Source: Ramlibacter agri (GTDB lineage: Bacteria; Pseudomonadota; Gammaproteobacteria; Burkholderiales; Burkholderiaceae_C). Taken from it: 64,000 bases of DNA. The notes under the pieces were generated by a model that was given only the letters and a program-made list of their open reading frames with translations, did not search any database and was not told the origin of the DNA. The DNA is taken from the NCBI RefSeq assembly GCF_012927085.1, contig NZ_JABBFX010000001.1, positions 2,542,001 to 2,606,000 on the forward strand, in the 5' to 3' direction. Every line of letters starts with the position of its first letter. Position 1 is the stretch's first letter. The translations under genes were made by a program, and so were the position numbers. Below, one piece after another: positions 51,296 to 58,047 of the stretch.

Positions 51296-52387
51296 TCAGT
51301 CTTCGCGCGGTCCGACGATCTTCGCGGCCGGGTAATAGGGCCGCTCGCCCAGCGCATCGACGCGTGCCCAGAACTCCGGGCCGGCGGCGAGGCCGCGTTC
51401 GTTCTTCTGCGCGGACTGGCGCCACATCGCCCAGGAATCGGGATGCAACTCGGTGGCGCGCTCCAAGTGAGCGCGGGCCTCCTCATCGTGTCCCTGGCGC
51501 CGCAGGAATTGGCCCAGGCGGAAGTGGGCGTGGGCCCATGCAATCCCGTCACCGGGAAGCTGCAGGGAACTTGCGGCTTCCATTGCGGGCAGCGCGTGCT
51601 GGCCGGTGCGCACCCAGTCGCGAACCGCCTGCAGGTAGTCGCGCTTGGTGCGCTCCCTCTCGGCGAGGACGTCCGGCGCCACCGCGCCGGTCTGGCGGTT
51701 CATCGCGCGGAAGGCGTCGGTCGATCCCGCGGTCTCCGCCGGCCGCACGATGCGGCCCGTTTCATCGATCCACACCGCCTGCGGCACGTTGACCAGGTTG
51801 TAGAGGTCGGCCAGGAGATGGTCGCGGTCGATCAGGCACGGATAGCTCGGTGCCGCCGCGTCTATCCACGGCCGCGCGGCATCGGCTTCGTCCAGGGCGA
51901 TCGCCAGGACCGTGAAGGGGTAGCTTGCGAGTTCCCGGGCCATCGACTGCCACACGGGCAAGTCCAGACGGCAGCCTCACCAACTCGCCCAGGTGGCCAG
52001 GAAGACCTTGCGCCCGCGCTGTTCCGCCAGCGTGTGCATGCGCCCGTCCAGGTCGGGCAGGGCGAAGTCCGGCGCTTGCAGGCTGCCGAGAGCGGCGCTG
52101 CGCTGCTGCGCGCCGGTCCCCAGCACCCACACCTGCGAAGCGGCGTCGTGCAGCACGGGCTGGCCGCTGTAGCCCCACATCGCGGCGAGGTCCAGGCGGC
52201 CATCGCGGACGATGGTGCCGCGCCGTGCCGGCGGCAGCGGCACGCAGGTGTCGCCGTGGCACAGGCCTTCGGGCTTCCAGGTCCAGCCGGTGGCTTGCGC
52301 GACCTGGGCGGCATCCAGCCAGAGCGAGTCGCCGTCCGCGGTGGCGCCGGGGAGGGCGGTCTCGCGGTCTTCGTGGAGGACGATCAT
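51296..52387 (-). CDS. Candidate selenoprotein: TlpA/ResA-like redox protein with in-frame TGA
   Basis: A 363-codon frame, read with TGA (51979-51977) as selenocysteine 137. The part before it (136 codons) has an N-terminal domain with Cys43 and Cys48 (GLCHGDTCVPLP), then a redoxin start (SLQAPDFALPDLDGRMHTLAEQRGRKVFLATWASW), then TGA, then GCRLDLPVWQSMA, the TlpA/ResA continuation. A Cys would be expected at this exact place (W-C-G-C). The rest includes the redoxin core to about residue 225 and a tetratricopeptide-like segment (AHFRLGQFLRRQGHDEEARAHLERATELHP). The frame is unbroken elsewhere, which argues against decay. It is divergent from arsR with a shared promoter. If TGA is not read as Sec the gene is broken in two; a start within the second part (TTG 51961) would lack the redox site. 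Confidence 0.75.
51945..51976 (-). promoter_or_regulatory. Candidate bacterial SECIS hairpin after the TGA
   Basis: Directly after the TGA on the minus strand the RNA reads GGCUGCC, an 18-nt loop, then GGCAGUC, which pairs over 7 bp with one G-U. Two wobble pairs and a GG-CC mini-helix can extend it inside, leaving a small apical loop. Bacterial SECIS elements are hairpins just 3' of the UGA with a G in the apical loop. The position fits; no SelB binding can be shown by sequence alone. Confidence 0.4.
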
Positions 52388-52448
52388 GGAGCCAGTCTAG
52401 TCGCGGGGTTATATTTCGACAATCCTTGAATTGCGGTAACATCGATCC
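52388..52448. promoter_or_regulatory. Divergent promoter with ArsR-like operator
   Basis: The 61-bp gap between the selenoprotein-like gene and arsR contains TTCGA (52415-52419) and TTGAA (52426-52430) separated by six bases inside an AT-rich stretch (ATATTTCGACAATCCTTGAA). TTCAA-N6-TTGAA-type dyads are typical ArsR operators. The site would allow arsenite-controlled expression of both directions. Confidence 0.5.
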
Positions 52449-52775
52449 ATGGAAGAAGCCGCTGTCGTCAAGGCCCTGGCCGCGCTCGCGCAACCGGTGC
52501 GCCTGCAGGTGTTTCGCGCCCTGGTGATCGCCGGGCCGCGCGGCATGGTTCCGTCGACCATGGCCGAAGGTTTGGGGATCGCGCCGAGCTCGCTGTCGTT
52601 CCACCTGAAGGAGCTGGTCCATGCGGGCCTGGTGACGCAGGAGCGTTCCAGCCGCAACCTGATCTACCGCGCGGCCTTCGACCAGATGAATGCCGTGCTC
52701 GGCTACCTCACGCAGAACTGCTGCGAGGGCGCGGCCTGCGAAGTGCAGGCGGACGGCGCCGCCTGCCAGTGTTGA
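52449..52775 (+). CDS. arsR: ArsR-family arsenic-responsive repressor
   Basis: A 108-residue winged-helix repressor: VVKALAALAQPVRLQVFRALVIAGPRGMVPSTMAEGLGIAPSSLSFHLKELVHAGLVTQERSSRNLIYRA. The C-terminus is cysteine-rich (NCCEGAACEVQADGAACQC), which supplies three or more thiols for As(III) binding, as in the ArsR group with C-terminal Cys sites. It starts the arsR-arsI-arsC-aquaporin operon and should repress its own divergent promoter. Confidence 0.92.
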   Translation: MEEAAVVKALAALAQPVRLQVFRALVIAGPRGMVPSTMAEGLGIAPSSLSFHLKELVHAGLVTQERSSRNLIYRAAFDQMNAVLGYLTQNCCEGAACEVQADGAACQC

Positions 52776-52793
52776 ACCTCACGGAGCCTCGCC

Positions 52794-53261
52794 ATGAAGC
52801 GTTTCCACGTCCACACCCACGTTGCCGACCTGCAGGCGAGCATCGCCTTTTATTCGAAGCTGTTCGGCGCCGAACCCACCCGCATCGAGGCCGACTACGC
52901 CAAGTGGATGCTGGAGGACCCGCGCATCAACTTCGCCATTTCCACCCGCGGTAGCCAGCCGGGCATCGACCACCTGGGCTTCCAGGCGGACAGCGAGGAG
53001 GAACTCGCTGAGATGAAGGCGCGCGCCGAGGCGGCGGACCTCGCGCTGCATGACGTCGGCGCGACGACCTGCTGCTATGCGAAGAGCGACAAGCACTGGA
53101 TCACCGATCCGCAAGGCATCGCCTGGGAACATTTCCATACGCTGGGAGACATTCCGGTCTTCAGCCAGCGCGAAGCGAACGCAGAGGCGCCCGCCGCCTG
53201 CTGTCCCCCGCGCGGCAAGCCGGTCGGCATTCCGGTGAAGTCCGGCGATTCCTGCTGCTGA
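52794..53261 (+). CDS. arsI: ArsI/CadI-type VOC metalloprotein
   Basis: A 155-residue vicinal-oxygen-chelate protein. The N-terminal MKRFHVHTHVADLQASIAFYSKLF holds the first metal-binding His, GSQPGIDHLGFQADSEEELAEMKARAEA the second region, and ATTCCYAKSDKHWITDPQGIAWEHFH the rest. C93-C94 match the vicinal cysteines of ArsI, a C-As lyase that demethylates methylarsenite with Fe(II). The C-terminus CCPPRG and SCC add further cysteines. Cadmium-induced CadI proteins share the fold, so the substrate could also be inorganic metal. It lies 18 bp after arsR. Confidence 0.82.
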   Translation: MKRFHVHTHVADLQASIAFYSKLFGAEPTRIEADYAKWMLEDPRINFAISTRGSQPGIDHLGFQADSEEELAEMKARAEAADLALHDVGATTCCYAKSDKHWITDPQGIAWEHFHTLGDIPVFSQREANAEAPAACCPPRGKPVGIPVKSGDSCC

Positions 53262-53265
53262 AGCG

Positions 53266-53754
53266 ATGAGCACCAACATCCTGGTCCTCTGCACGCACAA
53301 CTCCGCGCGCAGCGTGCTGTCGGAGGGCATGCTGAACCACTGGGCTGGCGCGCTGGGGCGGGACGTCCACGCCTACAGCGCGGGCAGCGCGCCCAGCGGC
53401 CGCGTCAACCCGTACGCGCTGGAGGCGCTGTCGAACGCGGGCGTGCGGACCGAAGCATTGCGCAGCAAGAGCTGGGACGAATTCGTCGGGGAGGGCGTCC
53501 CGCGGATGCGCGTTGTCATCACGGTCTGCGACAGCGCCGCGGCGGAGCAATGTCCGTATTGGCCGGGCAGCCCGGTCCAGGTGCACTGGGGCTATGCGGA
53601 TCCCTCGAATGCCGCTGAGCCCGAGAAGGGCAAGGCCTTCGAGTTGACGCGACAGGCCATTGCGTATCGGATGCTGCAACTGGTGCAACTGCCCTTCGAG
53701 CGCCTGAGCGATGCCGACCTGCAGGCCGCGCTCGAGAAGATCTCCAGGACCTGA
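53266..53754 (+). CDS. arsC: Arsenate reductase ArsC (LMW-phosphatase type)
   Basis: A 162-residue protein with the phosphatase-like loop ILVLCTHNSARSVLSEGMLNHW (C9, R15). ArsC reduces As(V) to As(III) using thioredoxin or a glutaredoxin-type cofactor. The length exceeds the usual 130-140 of thioredoxin-linked ArsC, and it has few other cysteines, so its electron donor is not obvious. It starts 4 bp after the arsI-like gene, and its stop is one base before the aquaporin ATG. Confidence 0.88.
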   Translation: MSTNILVLCTHNSARSVLSEGMLNHWAGALGRDVHAYSAGSAPSGRVNPYALEALSNAGVRTEALRSKSWDEFVGEGVPRMRVVITVCDSAAAEQCPYWPGSPVQVHWGYADPSNAAEPEKGKAFELTRQAIAYRMLQLVQLPFERLSDADLQAALEKISRT

Positions 53755-53755
53755 C

Positions 53756-54460
53756 ATGCCCTCCACGCTGCGACAGAAGCTGCTGTCCGAGCTCCTGGGC
53801 ACCGCCTTGCTGCTCGCCGTGGTGATCGGGTCCGGGATCATGGCGGAGCGGCTCAGCGGCGGCAACGTCGCCATGGCGCTGCTGGCGAACACGTTGGCCA
53901 CCGTCGGCGGCCTGTACGTCCTGATCGAGCTGTTCGGCCCCATCGGTGGCGCCCACTTCAATCCGGCCGTTTCCCTGACGATGGCCTTCCGCGGCAACCT
54001 GCCGTGGCGACTGCTCGCGCCCTACGTCGCCTGCCAGCTCCTCGGCGCGCTGCTGGGCGCCTGGCTCGCCCATGCCATGTTCGACGTGGCGATCCTGCAG
54101 TTTTCCAGCAAGGCGCGCACCGGCCAGGGACAGTGGATCGCGGAAGCAGTGGCAACCTTCGGGCTGCTGCTCGTCGTGCTGCGGGCACCGGCATCGCGGG
54201 TCGCTGCAATGGTCGCCGCCTATATCGGTGCAGCCTATTGGTTTACCGCTTCCACGTCGTTCGCCAATCCGGCAGCGGCGTTCGGCCGGATGTTCAGCGA
54301 CAGCTTCGCCGGCATTGCGCCGGCCAGCGTGCCGGGCTTCGTGCTGGCCGAACTCGCGGGGGCGGCCTGCGCGGTGGCCGTGCACCGGATGCTCGGGGCC
54401 GCCGGGGACGCCACCAGCCCTCAGGAAGCTGTTCCGGCCCGGTTGGCCGATAAAGCCTGA
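53756..54460 (+). CDS. aqpS: Aquaglyceroporin, arsenic-associated (AqpS-like)
   Basis: A 234-residue MIP channel. Two NPA motifs (GGAHFNPAVSLTMAF and STSFANPAAAFGRM), and six helices with the family's two half-helices. In Sinorhizobium meliloti AqpS lets arsenite leave the cell down its gradient after ArsC has made it. No ArsB, Acr3 or ArsA gene is present in this operon, so AqpS plausibly supplies the exit route here. The stop is followed by an ECF promoter. Confidence 0.87.
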   Translation: MPSTLRQKLLSELLGTALLLAVVIGSGIMAERLSGGNVAMALLANTLATVGGLYVLIELFGPIGGAHFNPAVSLTMAFRGNLPWRLLAPYVACQLLGALLGAWLAHAMFDVAILQFSSKARTGQGQWIAEAVATFGLLLVVLRAPASRVAAMVAAYIGAAYWFTASTSFANPAAAFGRMFSDSFAGIAPASVPGFVLAELAGAACAVAVHRMLGAAGDATSPQEAVPARLADKA

Positions 54461-54476
54461 AGCGGCCAGCGCCACC

Positions 54477-54503
54477 TGTCACAAACCGGAACCCAGGGCC
54501 GTC
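54477..54503 (+). promoter_or_regulatory. ECF41-type promoter of the sigma factor gene
   Basis: TGTCACA (54477-54483), 16 bp, CGTC (54500-54503). The -35/-10 pair is the one known for ECF41 sigma factors. It lies 30 bp before the ATG of the sigma gene, so the gene is probably autoregulated. The same pair and spacing recur at 55438-55464. Confidence 0.75.
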
Positions 54504-54532
54504 TTGGCTGGATAGACTCGCCAGGAACCCCC

Positions 54533-55432
54533 ATGTCCATCCCAGACCAGCCAATCGCCGAACCTTTCGCCGCCCTGCGTCCGCGCCTGTTCGGCATCGC
54601 CTACCGCATGCTTGGCGTGCGCGCCGATGCCGAGGACGTGCTGCAGGACGCCTGGCTGCGCTGGAACGCGGCGGATCACGCGGCGCTGCAGTCCGCCGAA
54701 GCCTGGCTGGTGACCGTGGTCACGCGGCTGTCGATCGATCGCCTGCGCGCGGCCAAGGCAGAGCGCGAAGCCTATGTCGGCTGGTGGCTGCCGGAGCCGA
54801 TCGTGGAACTGGACGAGCGCACGCCGGAGACGGCGGCCGAACTGGCCAGCGACCTGTCCGTCGCCTTCCTGCACCTGCTGGAGCGGCTGGCGCCGGAGGA
54901 GCGCGCCGCCTTCCTGCTGCGGCAGGTGTTCGACTACGACTACGACGAGATCGCCGCGATCATGGACAAGACCGAGCCGGCCTTGCGCCAGATGGTGCAT
55001 CGCGCAGGCGAGCGCGTGCGCGCGGAGCGGCCGCGCTTCGAGGTGCCGCGCGAGACGCACACGAAGCTGCTGGCGCGCTTCATGCAGGCCGCGCAGAGCG
55101 GCCAGCGCGACGCGATCCGGGCGCTGCTGGCCGAGAACGCGGAAGCCATCGGCGACGGCGGCGGCAAGGTCCCCAGCGTAGCGGGCGGCATGCATGGCGC
55201 CGACCGTGTGACCAATCTCTATTGGGCGCTGTCGCTGAAGTACGGCGAGCGCATCGCCTACCGCCTGGCCACCATCAATGGCGAGCCCGGCCTGCTGCGC
55301 TACGTCGATGGCCAACTGGAGTCGGCCCAGGCGCTGGTGACCGATGGCGAGCGCATCGTTTCCATCTACGTGGTCCGCAACCCGGACAAGTTGGCAAGCA
55401 TTGCGCCGGGGATTCTTTCGCTCGCGGGCTGA
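54533..55432 (+). CDS. ECF41-type sigma factor with SnoaL-like C-terminus
   Basis: A 299-residue ECF sigma. Region 2 reads IAEPFAALRPRLFGIAYRMLGVRADAEDVLQDAWLRWNAAD, region 4 reads LAPEERAAFLLRQVFDYDYDEIAAIMDKTEPALRQMVHRAGERVR, and the C-terminal extension (about 180-290) is a SnoaL-like domain with GERIVSIYVVRNPDKLAS near its end. The extension replaces the anti-sigma factor and controls activity in ECF41. It is followed by a carboxymuconolactone decarboxylase gene, the hallmark neighbour of this sigma group. Signal unknown. Confidence 0.92.
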   Translation: MSIPDQPIAEPFAALRPRLFGIAYRMLGVRADAEDVLQDAWLRWNAADHAALQSAEAWLVTVVTRLSIDRLRAAKAEREAYVGWWLPEPIVELDERTPETAAELASDLSVAFLHLLERLAPEERAAFLLRQVFDYDYDEIAAIMDKTEPALRQMVHRAGERVRAERPRFEVPRETHTKLLARFMQAAQSGQRDAIRALLAENAEAIGDGGGKVPSVAGGMHGADRVTNLYWALSLKYGERIAYRLATINGEPGLLRYVDGQLESAQALVTDGERIVSIYVVRNPDKLASIAPGILSLAG

Positions 55433-55437
55433 ACGCC

Positions 55438-55464
55438 TGTCACAAGCCGGCGCCGTGGCGCGTC
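55438..55464 (+). promoter_or_regulatory. ECF41-type promoter of the AhpD-like gene
   Basis: TGTCACA (55438-55444), 16 bp, CGTC (55461-55464), 46 bp before the ATG. The spacing is identical to that at 54477, so the sigma factor very likely transcribes this gene. Confidence 0.75.
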
Positions 55465-55509
55465 TAAGGGAAGAAGCGACTTGCTTCCCAACCCTTCCAA
55501 GGACAAGAC

Positions 55510-55971
55510 ATGAGCCACGATCCCCGCCTGAACTACCACGCGCTCGCCCCCAAGTCGGCCCGCGCGCTCAGCCAGTTCTCGTTCGCCGCCGGCGGGCCGG
55601 ACAAGAAGCTGAAGGAACTCGTCAACCTGCGCGTGTCGCAGATCAACGGCTGCGCCTTCTGCATCGACATGCACTGGGCCGACCTGCTGAAGATGGGCAT
55701 GGAGGCGCGCCACGTGAACGCGGTCGCCGGCTGGCGCGAAGCGGGCCGCTTCTTCAGCGAGCGCGAACAGGCCGCGCTGAACTGGGCCGAGGCCGTCAAC
55801 GCGGTGCCGCAGCGCAGCCCGAGCGACGAGGACTTCGCCGCCATGCAGGAGCATTTCAGCGACGAGGAAATCGCCGAACTGACCTTCTCGGTCGGCGCGA
55901 TCCGCGCGTGGAACATGCTGAACGCCAGCTTCCGCATGCCGGTGCCGGAAGTGCCGTACACGGCGGGTTAA
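55510..55971 (+). CDS. Carboxymuconolactone decarboxylase/AhpD-like target of ECF41
   Basis: A 153-residue all-helical protein with the redox CxxC and His (QINGCAFCIDMHWADLLKMG). The family comprises peroxidase-like disulphide enzymes; ECF41 clusters typically include such a gene. ATG 55510 follows CAAGGACAAGAC. The sequence is a paralogue of 19414-19869. The gene is separated from the next by a 9-bp gap. Confidence 0.92.
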   Translation: MSHDPRLNYHALAPKSARALSQFSFAAGGPDKKLKELVNLRVSQINGCAFCIDMHWADLLKMGMEARHVNAVAGWREAGRFFSEREQAALNWAEAVNAVPQRSPSDEDFAAMQEHFSDEEIAELTFSVGAIRAWNMLNASFRMPVPEVPYTAG

Positions 55972-55980
55972 GCTCGCCGC

Positions 55981-56544
55981 GTGATCGACACGCAGCGCTT
56001 CGTCTCCGACATCCTCCACAACCCGCACAACCGCGCCATCCTGGAGGCCTGGCCGCAGCTGGGCCTGCCGGATGGCTGGCTGGTGGCCGGCTGCCTGTTC
56101 CAGACCGTGTGGAACCTGCAGGCCGGCCGCGAACCCGGATCGGGCATCAAGGACTACGACATCTTCTACTTCGACCCGTCCGACCTGTCGGCGGAAGCGG
56201 AGGAGGCGGTGCAAAAGCGCGTGGATGCCGTGCTGGGTCCGCTGGGCGTGCCGGTGGAAGTGAAGAACCAGGCGCGCGTGCATCTCTGGTACGAGGAATT
56301 CTTCGGCTTTCCGTATCCGAAGCTGGGTAACGCGCGAGACGGCATCGACCGCTTCCTGATTCCGTCCACCTGCGTCGGCGTGCAGCCGGGCGCGGAGGGG
56401 CATCGCGTGTATGTCCCGAACGGGCTGGAGATCCTGTATGCCGGCGAGCTCGCGCCCAATCCGCTGGTCTTGCACCTGCCTCTGTTCCGCGCCAAGGCGG
56501 CGTCGTACCGCAGCCGCTGGGACTGGCTGCAGGTGCGCGAGTGA
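55981..56544 (+). CDS. Nucleotidyltransferase family protein (COG3575-type)
   Basis: A 187-residue protein starting with GTG 55981 (VIDTQRFVSDILHNPHNRAILEAWPQLGLPDGWLVAGCLFQTVWNLQAGR). It shows KDYDIFYFDPSDLS, the polymerase-beta-like metal Asp pair, and VHLWYEEFFGFPYPKLGNARDGIDRFL. It matches the stand-alone NTP_transf_6-type nucleotidyltransferases of unknown substrate. It may be a member of a toxin or a small-molecule modifying system, but nothing next to it supports that. Confidence 0.78.
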   Translation: MIDTQRFVSDILHNPHNRAILEAWPQLGLPDGWLVAGCLFQTVWNLQAGREPGSGIKDYDIFYFDPSDLSAEAEEAVQKRVDAVLGPLGVPVEVKNQARVHLWYEEFFGFPYPKLGNARDGIDRFLIPSTCVGVQPGAEGHRVYVPNGLEILYAGELAPNPLVLHLPLFRAKAASYRSRWDWLQVRE

Positions 56545-56550
56545 GGCCGG

Positions 56551-57951
56551 CTACAGCTGGAAGGTCAACCAGCGCAGCAGGCCTTCGCCCACTTCGCGCA
56601 GCGCGCTCACCTGCCGTGGCTGCAGCAGCTTGGCGCCGGCGCGCACGCCGTCGGCCCAGGCCGTGAAGCGCGCGATGACGGCGGCGTCGTAGAAGGCCAC
56701 CATCATTTCGTAGTTCAGGAACAGGCTGCGCGAGTCCAGGTTCAGCGAGCCGCATAGCGCGACCGTTTCGTCGACTACGAACAGCTTGGCATGCACCATG
56801 CCCGGCACCAGCCATACGCGCGCGCCGCATTCCAGCAGGTCGCGCACGGCCGGCGGCCGGGCGAGGTCGGCCAGGCGGTGGTTCGAGCGGCGCGGCAGCA
56901 GCAGGTCCACGGTGACGCCGCGCCGGGCCGCCAGCCCCAGGGCCATCAGCAGGGCCGGGTCGGGCACGAAGTAGGGCGTGATGGCGATGATGCGGTCGCC
57001 GGCGTTGAAGCAGGCGTCCATCAGCAGCTCGTACAGTGTGTCGTCGGCCTGGTCCGGGCCGCTGGGGAGCAGCTGCGCCAGCGGCGCATCCGTCGCTTCG
57101 ACCGGCGCCGGTGTCAACGCAGGCGTAGTCGGCGGCGCGGTCTTGAGCGCTACCGCCCAGTCGCGTTCGAACTGCTCGCGCGCCTGCACGGCGACCGGGC
57201 CTCGCAGGTCGAAGGTGAGGTCCGTCCAGGGCGCCGCGTCGCCGCCGGTGAAGTATTCGGCCGCCAGGTTGCGGCCGCCGGTCCACAGCCAGTCGCCATC
57301 GGCGATGGCCATCTTGCGGTGGTTGCGCAGGTTGACGCGGCCGCGCAGAGGCGAGGACCACGGCCGCACGAACAGGGCGACCTCGATGCCCGCGGCGCGC
57401 AGCGGCCGCAGGTCCGGGATGCCCCCGAGGTAGCGGCCGATGCCGTCGATCATGAAGCGCACGCGCACGCCTTCGCGGGCCCGCTGCGCAAGTAGCGCCA
57501 CCATCTCGGCGCCGAGCGCATCGCGTCCGAGCAGGAAGGTGCTGACGTCCAGGGTGCGCCGCGCCGACAGCAGAACGGCCTTCAGGCGCTGCAGCGCGGC
57601 GGCGCCATCCTGGTGGATCACCGGGTCGTCACAGCGCACCGCGGGCGGCAGGCCGAGGCCCAGTGCCAGCGCCCGCATGCGGCCGCCCGGGCCCTGCATC
57701 GTCCGGATGATGTCGTGCATGGCCACCCGCGGCTGGCGGCGGGCGCGCGCGGTCTTGCGCGAACCGAACATCAGGAACAGCGGCAAGCCCACGTAGGGCG
57801 CGAGCGCCAGCAGCAGCACCCAGCCGATGGCCGCTGACGGATGCCGGCGCTGGCGCCGCGCCAGCGAGATGCCGGCATAGGTGACGAGCGACAGCAGCAC
57901 CACCGCCGTGTGCAGGGTCAGCAGCTGCTGCGAGCCGAGGTGGAAGGTCAT
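56551..57951 (-). CDS. cls: Cardiolipin synthase (phospholipase D superfamily)
   Basis: A 466-residue membrane enzyme with two N-terminal helices (TLHTAVVLLSLVTYAGISLA; GWVLLLALAPYVGLPLFLMFG) and two HKD motifs: NHRKMAIADGDWLWTGG and HAKLFVVDETVALCGSLNLDS. It condenses two phosphatidylglycerol molecules (or PG and PE, depending on type). Its 3' end is 6 bp from the nucleotidyltransferase stop. It is divergent from the acyl-CoA ligase at 58048, with a 96-bp gap that holds both promoters. Confidence 0.88.
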   Translation of the reverse strand: MTFHLGSQQLLTLHTAVVLLSLVTYAGISLARRQRRHPSAAIGWVLLLALAPYVGLPLFLMFGSRKTARARRQPRVAMHDIIRTMQGPGGRMRALALGLGLPPAVRCDDPVIHQDGAAALQRLKAVLLSARRTLDVSTFLLGRDALGAEMVALLAQRAREGVRVRFMIDGIGRYLGGIPDLRPLRAAGIEVALFVRPWSSPLRGRVNLRNHRKMAIADGDWLWTGGRNLAAEYFTGGDAAPWTDLTFDLRGPVAVQAREQFERDWAVALKTAPPTTPALTPAPVEATDAPLAQLLPSGPDQADDTLYELLMDACFNAGDRIIAITPYFVPDPALLMALGLAARRGVTVDLLLPRRSNHRLADLARPPAVRDLLECGARVWLVPGMVHAKLFVVDETVALCGSLNLDSRSLFLNYEMMVAFYDAAVIARFTAWADGVRAGAKLLQPRQVSALREVGEGLLRWLTFQL

Positions 57952-58047
57952 GGCTGGGACGAGAGATTAGCAACGCCTGCTGGTCTGGGGAAACTCCCCT
58001 TCGCCGGCCGGTCGCCGCGCGGCGATCATCGCAGCAAGGAGACATTT

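Noticed and set aside
51296..51961. A separate 221-codon gene starting at TTG 51961
   Set aside because: It is in phase with the upstream 136 codons and begins within the redox motif, so it is better explained as the second half of one TGA-containing gene.
51977..52387. A pseudogene made by a nonsense mutation
   Set aside because: Not excluded, but the TGA replaces exactly the catalytic Cys codon, the frame is otherwise intact and a hairpin follows, all of which favour selenocysteine over decay.
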